Assembly: GCF_011927695.1 (NCBI RefSeq)
Contig: NZ_JAATJE010000002.1
Location: 826,709 to 890,708 of the forward strand
DNA from: Sphingomonas jejuensis
Lineage (GTDB): Bacteria > Pseudomonadota > Alphaproteobacteria > Sphingomonadales > Sphingomonadaceae
Length of the DNA: 64,000 nucleotides
Direction of reading: 5' to 3'
The translations under genes were made by a program, and so were the position numbers. The notes beneath the pieces are model-generated. The model was given only the letters and a program-made list of their open reading frames with translations. It made no database searches and was not told where the DNA came from. Shown here in pieces: positions 58,008 through 64,000 of this stretch; the first letter of the stretch is position 1; each line of letters begins with the position of its first letter.

Positions 58008-58504
58008 ACCTCCGCCGCGATCGCCATCGCCTTGCGGCAGATCACCTCAGCGTCGGCCTCGTAACCGTCGATCGCGCGTGCCGCCGCCAGCGCGTAATTG
58101 CCGCCCGACCCGATCCCCGCGATCCCCGCCTCCGGCTCCAGCACGTCGCCATTGCCGGTCAGGATCAGCGTGACGTCCTTGTCCGCCACGATCATCAGCG
58201 CTTCCAGGTTCCGGAGGAACTTGTCCGTGCGCCAGTCCTTGGCCAGCTCCACCGCCGCGCGCAGCAGCTGTCCGTGATGCTGCTCCAGCTTGCGCTCCAG
58301 CCGCTCGAACAGCGTGAAGGCATCCGCGGTCGCCCCGGCGAACCCGGCGATAACCGATCCGTCGCCCAGCCGCCGGACCTTGCGCGCATTGGGCTTTATC
58401 ACCGTCTGCCCCATCGACACCTGCCCGTCGCCGGCGATCACGACGCGCCCGTTCTTGCGCACGGACAGGATGGTGGTGCCGTGCCATGTGATTTCGTTGC
58501 TCAT
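57953..58504 (-). CDS. hslV: ATP-dependent protease proteolytic subunit HslV
   Basis: 183 aa proteasome-like threonine protease. A propeptide MSNEITWHG precedes the catalytic threonine, T10, in [24 protein letters not shown]; such propeptides are typical of alphaproteobacterial Hsl[19 protein letters not shown] and the C-terminal block are as expected. Acts with HslU (53.2-54.5 kb). ATG at 58504 overlaps the upstream small membrane gene (ATGA). Confidence 0.94.
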   Translation of the reverse strand: MSNEITWHGTTILSVRKNGRVVIAGDGQVSMGQTVIKPNARKVRRLGDGSVIAGFAGATADAFTLFERLERKLEQHHGQLLRAAVELAKDWRTDKFLRNLEALMIVADKDVTLILTGNGDVLEPEAGIAGIGSGGNYALAAARAIDGYEADAEVICRKAMAIAAEVCVYTNDRLVVESLETAS

Positions 58505-58875
58505 GCCCGCGATATGGGGGAGGTGCTCGCGCTGTGCCACAGGCTTGGCGCCCAGGCGGCGAGCAACAGGGCGAATGCCCCCTGGATTGTCAGGGCGGGG
58601 CCAAAGGCGGCGATCCCCATTTGTCCCCAGGCATGACCGTTCACGCCCAGGTCCGCCGCCATGATCGCCAGCCCCAGCACCACCCCCATGCGCCGGCCGG
58701 GGCGCCACAGGATCAACCCGGCCGCGATCAGGTCCAGCGGCAGCAGCATCGTCCAGAAAAGATTCATCGCGTCGGGTGCGAAGCGATAGGGCATCCATCC
58801 GCCCGCCACGATGTCGCGCAGGTGAAACGCGCCGCCGATGACGAAACCGGCGGCGACCACGCGCGCCCGGGTCAA
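58501..58875 (-). CDS. Small membrane protein of unknown function
   Basis: 124 aa with four hydrophobic stretches. TTG start at 58875 overlapping the stop of the DMT gene (TTGA) gives [21 protein letters not shown]; an inner GTG is possible. Not assigned to a family. Translationally coupled to both neighbours, DMT-type protein upstream and hslV downstream. Confidence 0.62.
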   Translation of the reverse strand: MTRARVVAAGFVIGGAFHLRDIVAGGWMPYRFAPDAMNLFWTMLLPLDLIAAGLILWRPGRRMGVVLGLAIMAADLGVNGHAWGQMGIAAFGPALTIQGAFALLLAAWAPSLWHSASTSPISRA

Positions 58876-59210
58876 TGCCGCCCGACGAACATGAAGGCCG
58901 CGGCTCCGGCGATGCACAGGCACGCGCCCAGGTAACGCCAGGTGATCGGCTCCTTGAGCACGGTAAGCGCGAACACGCCGAACACCAGCAGCGTGATGCA
59001 TTCCTGCAGGATCTTCAGCTGCCCGCCGCTCATGCCCGCGGCATAGCCGATGCGGTTGGCCGGCACGGCCAGGCAATATTCGATCAGCGCGATGCCCCAG
59101 CTCGCCAGGATCACCACCCACAGCTTTGCGTCCGGAAAGCGCAGGTGCCCGTACCAGGCCACCGTCATGAACAGGTTGGATGCGATCAGCAGCGCGATGG
59201 TCGTGGGCAT
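58872..59210 (-). CDS. DUF486/DMT-family small membrane protein
   Basis: 112 aa, four helices. [29 protein letters not shown] and the closing [20 protein letters not shown] match the DUF486 group of single-domain DMT-superfamily proteins. Transport substrate unknown. ATG at 59210. It heads the short operon with the next membrane gene and hslV. Confidence 0.82.
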   Translation of the reverse strand: MPTTIALLIASNLFMTVAWYGHLRFPDAKLWVVILASWGIALIEYCLAVPANRIGYAAGMSGGQLKILQECITLLVFGVFALTVLKEPITWRYLGACLCIAGAAAFMFVGRH

Positions 59211-59221
59211 GGGCAGGGGTC

Positions 59222-59254
59222 CGGCGCCGCCCGGCTGATCCCGGGCCGGCGCCG
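59222..59254. terminator. GC-rich hairpin after the small lipoprotein gene
   Basis: CGGCGCCGCCCGG-loop-CCGGGCCGGCGCCG, about 13 bp paired with one bulge. It lies between the lipoprotein stop (59297, minus strand) and the DMT gene start (59210). No U-tract, so termination would be weak or Rho-assisted; an mRNA-stabilising role is also possible. Confidence 0.4.
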
Positions 59255-59296
59255 TCACCCTGCCGGAACGGCGTCGCCGCCGCCAGCCGCCGGATA

Positions 59297-59497
59297 TCAG
59301 TAGGGGCGGTTGTCCCGGCGGTAATCGCGGCGCGTGCGGCGCAGGTCGCGCCGGGCGTCGCGCACGTCCTCGCGCGAACCATAGGCTTGTGCCTCGCGCA
59401 GGTCCTGCCGTGCCGCGCGCACGTCGCTGCGTGTCGTTGTGCATCCGCCCAGCATCGCCGCCGACAGCACCAGTCCGCCAATCACGATCTTACGCAT
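59297..59497 (-). CDS. Small Arg/Asp-rich lipoprotein
   Basis: 66 aa. Lipobox MLGGC gives lipidated C19. The rest is a highly charged helix with DVRAARQDLREAQ and REDVRDARRDLRRTRRDYR, an imperfect heptad-like D-L-R repeat suggesting an alpha-helical or coiled-coil structure. GAGGAGAG Shine-Dalgarno precedes the ATG at 59497. Likely exported to the envelope; not homologous to a named family I recognise. Confidence 0.7.
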   Translation of the reverse strand: MRKIVIGGLVLSAAMLGGCTTTRSDVRAARQDLREAQAYGSREDVRDARRDLRRTRRDYRRDNRPY

Positions 59498-59529
59498 ACG
59501 GTCTCTCCTCTTTGTTGGAGAAGAACCCG

Positions 59530-60459
59530 TCAGTCCCGCTTCGGCTCCGCCATCGCCGCGTCCAGCAGGAACGCCGTCGCCTCCGCCAGCACGGGCGCGC
59601 GCCCGCGAAACGTCTTGCTCAGCGCCATCACGATGCCCTCGTGGCTCAGGCCCTGATATTCCCGCAGGGTGACCGGCGCGCCCTTCGCCCGCAGCCGCGC
59701 CGCCAGCGCCCGGCTGTTGTTGACGCTGACGATCCGGTCGGCATCGCCGCTCGCCAGCCACAGCGGCGGCGCATCGGCGCGGGCAAAGGCGATCGGCTGC
59801 GTCTCCTCCGGTCGCGGCCAGTTCGCCAGCGCGACCACCGCCTGCGGCGCGGTCAGCGGCAGGAAGTCATAGGGCCCGGCAAGCAGCGCGCCCGCGCGGA
59901 TCGTCCCCGCCGGCACGCCCGCCGCCGCCAGCCAGCGCCCGTCCAGCGCCAGCATGGCGGCGATGTGCGCGCCCGCCGAATGTCCCATCACGCTGATCCG
60001 CGCCGGGTCGCCGCCCAGCCGCGCCACATGGTCGCGCGTCCAGCGGATCGCCGCTGCCCCGTCCTCCACGAAGGCGGGAAACGGGTGCGCCGGGGCCAGC
60101 CGGTAATCCGGCACCACCACCACGAACCCGCGCGCCGCCAGCGCCCGCCCGGCAAAGGCATAATCCTGCCGCCGCCCGTGCGACCATCCGCCGCCATAGA
60201 AGAACAGGATCACCGGCCGCGCGTCCCCTTCCGCCTTGGGCCGCCAAACATCCAGCCGCTGCCGCGCGTCCGCGCCATAGGCGACGCCCTCTGCCGCCCG
60301 ATCCACGCCGCGATCTCCCGGCGTCAGCCGGTTGATGCCGTTCAGAAGGCCCAGCGGCGAACATCCCGCCAGCAGCATCAGCGCGCCCGCCGCGACCCTG
60401 GCACGTACCGCGTGCGGGCGCAGGCGCGAGCGGCGGATCGGCGGCGGGGTCAGCATCAT
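59530..60459 (-). CDS. Alpha/beta-hydrolase lipoprotein (BD-FAE/carboxylesterase-like)
   Basis: 309 aa. Lipobox LLAGC (C33) after an N-terminal hydrophobic stretch. Oxyanion FFYGGGW (87-92), nucleophile GHSAG with S161, catalytic D in LASGDADRIV and H in GLSHEGI. This is the HSL/BD-FAE-type esterase family; ester substrate unknown. Two ATGs at 60459 and 60456. Small lipoprotein gene follows after 32 bp. Confidence 0.82.
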   Translation of the reverse strand: MMLTPPPIRRSRLRPHAVRARVAAGALMLLAGCSPLGLLNGINRLTPGDRGVDRAAEGVAYGADARQRLDVWRPKAEGDARPVILFFYGGGWSHGRRQDYAFAGRALAARGFVVVVPDYRLAPAHPFPAFVEDGAAAIRWTRDHVARLGGDPARISVMGHSAGAHIAAMLALDGRWLAAAGVPAGTIRAGALLAGPYDFLPLTAPQAVVALANWPRPEETQPIAFARADAPPLWLASGDADRIVSVNNSRALAARLRAKGAPVTLREYQGLSHEGIVMALSKTFRGRAPVLAEATAFLLDAAMAEPKRD

Positions 60460-60541
60460 GGCACCCCTTGTGCCGTCCCCCGCGCCGCTGCGCGAGGGGG
60501 GCGGTGCCGGAGGACATGGCGCGCCGCCGGCATCCGGCTCT

Positions 60542-61306
60542 CTACATCGGCGGAAATGGCGGATAGGCGAGCGGCGCCACCGTCTCGCCGCGCCCGCCCG
60601 CCACCACCCGGTCGTAGAGCGCGATGCCGGGCGGGCTCGCCGCGATCGGGCCGACCGCTGCCTGGATCACGGCGATCGTGCCCGCGCCCCACCACCAGGC
60701 CGGATGGATCCGGCCCACGCGCCGCAGGTCGCCGATCATGCCCGCCAGCGGGAACAGCATCACCGCCACGAACACGCCCCATCCCGCCCACGGGATCATC
60801 AGCGGCAACGGCAGCAACCGCCCGAACGCCGGGCCGGTCAGGATCGCCATCCCGCAGATCATCAGCCGCCGGTGCCAGCTCGTGTTCCGGCGCTGGACGA
60901 TCGCCGCCGCCGTCAGCCCGCCGAACCCCAGCACGAACAGGCTGTTCATGAACAGGAAGTAGGCCGGCGTGAAGAAAAAGGGCGCGCCGCCCCGCCGCAC
61001 CATCATGACCGTGGTATAGAGGCCGATCGCGACCACCGCCGCCGCCCATCCCGCCCCGACCCAGCCGAGCCGGCGGTGGAGCTGCCGCGCCTCCGACCCG
61101 ACCAGCGCGGTCTGCACCACGAACAGCACCGTCCAGCCGAAAAAGGCGACGGCATGGACATGCACCATGACGGGCGCGGAAAAGCTGGACCGCCCCATCG
61201 CCAGCTGCGTCGAAAACCCCAGAACGATGACCAGCGCCATCGCGATCGCCAGCTTCAGGAAAAGCCGATGATCGTTGGCGTGTCGCGTGACATGCACGGT
61301 TGCCAT
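60542..61306 (-). CDS. Histidine-containing polytopic membrane protein (DUF2306-like)
   Basis: 254 aa, about seven helices. VHVHAVAFFGWTVLFVVQTAL, LHRRLGWVGAGWA and SWHRRLMICGMAILTGPAF show regularly spaced intramembrane histidines, as in cytochrome b561/DUF2306-like proteins, suggesting haem ligation; this is inferred only from pattern. ATG at 61306 preceded by GGGGGA. An Ala/Pro-rich C-terminal extension lies outside the bundle. Confidence 0.6.
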   Translation of the reverse strand: MATVHVTRHANDHRLFLKLAIAMALVIVLGFSTQLAMGRSSFSAPVMVHVHAVAFFGWTVLFVVQTALVGSEARQLHRRLGWVGAGWAAAVVAIGLYTTVMMVRRGGAPFFFTPAYFLFMNSLFVLGFGGLTAAAIVQRRNTSWHRRLMICGMAILTGPAFGRLLPLPLMIPWAGWGVFVAVMLFPLAGMIGDLRRVGRIHPAWWWGAGTIAVIQAAVGPIAASPPGIALYDRVVAGGRGETVAPLAYPPFPPM

Positions 61307-61468
61307 GTGAAATCCCCCCGGATCTGCCGGCGGCATAGCAGATTTCGGCACCGCTCGCGAGAGGCCGGCCCGCCCGCGCCCATCCCCGCCTGCCGGCGAC
61401 CGGGCAGGCCTTTATGTCCGGCCTCGGCTGCCTAGATAGGGCGCCCCTCGAACAACGGACGATCCCCC

Positions 61469-62476
61469 ATGGCGCTTACGGACATCCTGCCGGACAGGCT
61501 CGGCTTCGGCGCCGCCCCGCTTGGCAACATGTTCCGGGACATTCCGGAGGGCGAGGCGCTGGCGACGGTCGAGGCCGCCTGGGACCAGGGCATCCGCTAT
61601 TTCGACAATGCGCCCTTCTACGGCGCCGGGCTGGCCGAGCTGCGCATGGGCGACGCGCTCGCCGGCAAGCCGCGCGACGACTATGTCATCAGCACCAAGG
61701 TCGGCCGTGTCATCCTGGACGAGCTGGAGGACATCGGCGCGCGCGACCAGGGCGAAAAGAGCGGCGTGTTCGCCCATGGCCGCGCGAACAAGGTCGTCAA
61801 CGACTACAGCCATGACGCCACCCTGCGCTCGATCGAGGGCAGCCTGAAGCGGCTGCGCACCGACCGCATCGAAATCGCCTTTGTTCATGATCTTGCGCGT
61901 GATTTCTGGGGCGACCAGTGGATCGCCCGGTTCGAGGAGGCGCGCACGGGCGCGTTCCGCGCGCTCGACAGGCTGCGCGACGAAGGCGTGATCAAGGCCT
62001 GGGGGCTCGGCGTGAACCTGGTCGAGCCGATTGAGACGATCCTGGATCTGCAGGAGCCGCGCCCCGACTGTTTCCTGCTCGCCGGCCGCTACACGCTGCT
62101 CGATCATGGCCGCGCGCTGCAGCGCGTGATGCCGCAGGTGGCCGAACGCGGGATCGGCATGGTCGTGGGCGGCCCATACAGCTCGGGCGCGCTCGTCGGC
62201 GGGCCGAACTTCGAATATGCGCCCGCCTCGCCCGAGATCGTCGACCGTGTGGCGCGGATCAAGGCGATCGCCGACCGCCACGGCATCAGCATGAAGGCGG
62301 CCGGCCTCCACTTCTCGCTCGCCCATCCGGCGGTTGCGGCGGTCATCCCCGGTGCCAGCCGCCCGGCCCGCATCGCGGAGGATCGGGCGGCGCTGGAGGA
62401 GGTGGTGCCCCCGTCCTTCTGGAGCGAGCTTCGCGACGCGGGCCTGGTCGATCCGGCAGCACCCCTGCCGGCCTGA
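61469..62476 (+). CDS. Aldo/keto reductase (D-threo-aldose 1-dehydrogenase-like)
   Basis: 335 aa TIM-barrel oxidoreductase. Catalytic tetrad D46, Y51 (NAPFYGAG), K77 (ISTKVGR) and H140 (AFVHD); LGFGAAPLGNMF start and PGASRPARIAED near the C terminus bind NAD(P)H. Closest in pattern to the D-threo-aldose/L-fucose dehydrogenase and pyridoxal 4-dehydrogenase subgroup. Direction opposes the preceding genes. Confidence 0.85.
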   Translation: MALTDILPDRLGFGAAPLGNMFRDIPEGEALATVEAAWDQGIRYFDNAPFYGAGLAELRMGDALAGKPRDDYVISTKVGRVILDELEDIGARDQGEKSGVFAHGRANKVVNDYSHDATLRSIEGSLKRLRTDRIEIAFVHDLARDFWGDQWIARFEEARTGAFRALDRLRDEGVIKAWGLGVNLVEPIETILDLQEPRPDCFLLAGRYTLLDHGRALQRVMPQVAERGIGMVVGGPYSSGALVGGPNFEYAPASPEIVDRVARIKAIADRHGISMKAAGLHFSLAHPAVAAVIPGASRPARIAEDRAALEEVVPPSFWSELRDAGLVDPAAPLPA

Positions 62477-62947
62477 TCCGCCGGGCCGGTCCGCCCATCG
62501 CCTCCATCGCGCGGGTTGAAGGCGGATCGGTGCAGCGCCTGTCTCGCTCATGCCCCAGCGCCGGTCCTCGGCCTCGCTGAGCGGGCTGCAGACACTGTCC
62601 GGTTGCGACGGCCGCGGTGCGATCGCCCCTCCCACGCGGTCGGACCGCAGGTTTCACGTCCCGGCTCATGGCCGGCGGGTGCGGCATCCCGGCAGCCGGG
62701 CCGACGCCCACTCGCTTCGACGCCGGTTTCGGCGCGGTCTGCCCCACCACCCCCCATTTGGATGGTTACCCTTTGCTAAGGGTCTGATTGTAGACCGGCT
62801 CCGCGACCGCGCCGTTCAGCCCGATGGGCGCGTCCGGACTTCGCTGTTTGCGAATCCACTCAGCGATGGCGCCGTCGGCCGAAAGGCCGGCGGCGTTTCC
62901 GCTTGGCCGATCCCGGCGCGGCGCGGCGCGGCGCGGCTCGGATCGCC
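62477..62947. other. Gene-poor stretch with a short GGCGC tandem repeat
   Basis: 471 bp with no convincing gene. A tandem (GGCGC)4 lies at 62915-62934. An AT-richer patch at 62755-62790 and the adjoining DNA read on the minus strand could encode a short tail ending in LSKG with no start or family; treated as noise. Confidence 0.5.
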
Positions 62948-63406
62948 TCAGCCCGATCCGCGGCTTTCCTCCGCATCCGCGTCGTCCGTGCCGATCTTGC
63001 CGTTCACCTCGGCGTCGGCGATCCCGCTTTCCTCGGTGACCGTGAAGCGCTGGCCGCCCGCCGTCACCTCGCGCGTCGCATGCTCCGGCGCCTTCCACGC
63101 CGCTTCGCCGCCGGCCTCCGTCCCGTCCGAGCTGTCGGACCCCGTCGCGGCATTGGGCGCGTCTCCCGACCCCGCCTGGCCGCCGCCATGGTAATCGATG
63201 TTCGTCTGCCCGCCATGGCCCATCGGGCCGCTGCCCTCCGGCGTCTTGCCGGTCTGCGGGTTGGGATAGGCGCCGCCGCCGCTCTCGCCCCCGGCCGTGC
63301 GACCATGCACGCCCGCCTGCGGGCGATCGTTCGGCGAAGCCGCGATCCCGTCCGCGCCACCCTTGTTCTTGCCGTCGCCGTCGGCCGGCATCTCCGTCTC
63401 GCTCAT
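62948..63406 (-). CDS. Gly/Ser-rich hydrophilic protein of unknown function
   Basis: 152 aa with no hydrophobic segment. Repeats of GG, GS and GN pairs (for example AGGESGGGAYPNPQTGKTPEG) are followed by a more ordered C-terminal half (APEHATREVTAGGQRFTVTEESGIADAEVNGKIGTD). Probably disordered N terminus with a small beta domain. GAGAGG before the ATG at 63406. Not recognised; may be a stress or envelope protein. Confidence 0.55.
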   Translation of the reverse strand: MSETEMPADGDGKNKGGADGIAASPNDRPQAGVHGRTAGGESGGGAYPNPQTGKTPEGSGPMGHGGQTNIDYHGGGQAGSGDAPNAATGSDSSDGTEAGGEAAWKAPEHATREVTAGGQRFTVTEESGIADAEVNGKIGTDDADAEESRGSG

Positions 63407-63683
63407 CGTCTCGACCTCTCCGTTGCGTCTCCTTCCAACGTCCGGCGGTCGCTTGCGGCACCATGCAGATGCGCGGAGGCGGTGGATCGGCGCGAGGTGA
63501 GGGGGCAGGCTGCCTCGCCGGATGAGGCTCGTCACAGTCTCGGCAGGTCCGCTTGTCTGTGTGACCTTGGTCCTGTGTTCCGGCGGCCGCGACCGGCCAG
63601 CGCCTTGCATCTCCGAACCGCGGCGGGGCGGAAGCGGATGTCCGCTTCTGGTGGAACGCGGACGTTGCTGCCACCGTGGTGCG
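63407..63683. other. Gene-poor stretch with a palindromic repeat
   Basis: No convincing gene. It contains the palindrome GAAGCGGATGTCCGCTTC (63631-63648). The surrounding reading frames look like translations of the dispersed non-coding repeats found in many sphingomonads. Confidence 0.5.
63631..63648. repeat. 18 bp perfect palindrome, possible dispersed repeat core
   Basis: GAAGCGGA-TG-TCCGCTTC, followed by GGTGGAACGCGGACGTT. Sequence of this type (AAGCGGACxTCCGCTT with neighbouring CGGACGTT) is scattered through alphaproteobacterial genomes as short non-coding repeats, from memory. Only one copy is seen in the window. Confidence 0.4.
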
Positions 63684-63869
63684 ATGAAGTGGGCGATTTT
63701 GTTGCTCGCCTTGGTGGGTGCGGCAAACCCGAACAACAATCCGGCCTTCGGCAATGACGGTGCCAAGCCCATTCGTCTGAGCGGTGGCGCTCTACGAAGA
63801 GCAGTAGAAGGCTATAACTTGTGGCCGATTGAAATGCAGCAAGGTCAAGGCGCCGAACCGCTGCATTGA
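63684..63869 (+). CDS. Doubtful 61-residue reading frame next to the IS end
   Basis: Begins MKWAILLLALVGAANPNNNP with a signal-like stretch, then a polar tail. No Shine-Dalgarno is visible and no family is recognised; it lies in repeat-rich DNA. Listed because the N terminus is signal-like and it ends 36 bp before the putative mobile element. Confidence 0.25.
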   Translation: MKWAILLLALVGAANPNNNPAFGNDGAKPIRLSGGALRRAVEGYNLWPIEMQQGQGAEPLH

Positions 63870-63905
63870 AACAGAGGCTACATCCTCGACTACGGAATGG
63901 TCGGC

Positions 63906-64000
63906 TGTGGATCGGCGTGGAAAAGGGACCCCGGTAGCGGGGTGATCGGCGTCGAAAAGGGACCCCTCATCCCGGTGGTCTAGGCTGTTCGCTTGGCGGT
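63906..64000. mobile_element. Probable terminus of an IS21-like element (continues past the window)
   Basis: Starts TGTGGATCGGCG and contains two 23 bp direct repeats differing at one position, GATCGGCGTGGAAAAGGGACCCC (63910-63932) and GATCGGCGTCGAAAAGGGACCCC (63944-63966), 34 bp apart. IS21-family ends carry such short multiple internal repeats next to a 5'-TG terminus. No transposase (istA/istB) is in the window, so the assignment is from the repeat pattern only. Confidence 0.5.

Noticed and set aside
62766..62870. A possible 3' end of a gene on the minus strand (frame ending in NQTLSKG)
   Set aside because: No start codon with ribosome-binding site, no family, and the frame runs backwards into low-complexity DNA.

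Overview
The window is high-GC DNA (roughly 70 percent) with densely packed genes, many joined by ATGA, GTGA or TTGA stop/start overlaps. Protein content (alphaproteobacterial-type Fur, HslV with a short propeptide, the nfuA-rutE-tsaB-rimI-fur-plsC-miaB / phoH-ybeY-corC / lnt-metK / trmB gene string, DUF6894, polyhydroxyalkanoate-associated proteins, a candidate CtrA site and a SahR-like site before metK) points to a chromosomal segment of a Sphingomonas-like alphaproteobacterium. No rRNA, tRNA or CRISPR array was found.

Layout. 1-2.9 kb (-): three-subunit molybdenum aldehyde oxidoreductase of the PaoABC type, cut by the left edge. 3.1-7.8 kb (+): biotin genes bioF-bioD-bioA followed by a two-gene ABC exporter. 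7.8-11.4 kb (-): MHS-type MFS transporter, then the CstA/YbdD carbon-starvation pair. 11.4-17.1 kb: trmB, an MliC-domain lipoprotein, a PAP2 phosphatase, metK, lnt and a PHA-granule-type protein. 17.1-23.2 kb (-): complete tripartite RND efflux pump. 23.3-28.5 kb (-): TonB-dependent siderophore receptor with DUF3649, PepSY, DUF3325 and DUF4198 genes behind Fur-box-like sites. 28.6-33.0 kb: divergent pair of two-gene units, a membrane GGDEF-EAL protein with an exported cupredoxin, and a DUF3034 protein with an exported truncated haemoglobin. 33-37.3 kb: PHB-depolymerase-type esterase, MFS exporter, sorbosone-dehydrogenase-like protein. 37.4-48.1 kb (-): corC, ybeY, phoH, a 19-codon micro-ORF with its own signals, a CHASE2-EAL protein, miaB, plsC, fur, rimI, tsaB, a nitroreductase, nfuA and a DUF1772 protein. 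48.3-52.7 kb (+): DEAD-box helicase and a large M16 lipoprotein peptidase. 52.7-59.2 kb: GFA protein, hslU, a CRP-like regulator, small conserved genes including an orphan ParS/MbcA-like antitoxin domain, an FAD oxidase and hslV. 59.3-63.4 kb: small lipoprotein, lipoprotein esterase, membrane protein, aldo/keto reductase, Gly-rich protein. 63.4-64 kb: gene-poor, repeat-bearing DNA ending in what looks like the terminus of an IS21-like element.

How the genes work together. The minus-strand housekeeping string (Fe-S delivery, tRNA modification, ribosome maturation, lipoprotein acylation, SAM synthesis) looks like an ancestral cluster broken by a roughly 20 kb accessory block (16.8-37.3 kb) carrying envelope, iron, c-di-GMP and efflux functions, and by a second short insertion (40.1-42.6 kb). 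The most unusual items are the cupredoxin/GGDEF-EAL/DUF3034/truncated-haemoglobin locus and the CtrA-box micro-ORF. All functional statements are read from sequence and family knowledge only; no database search was possible.
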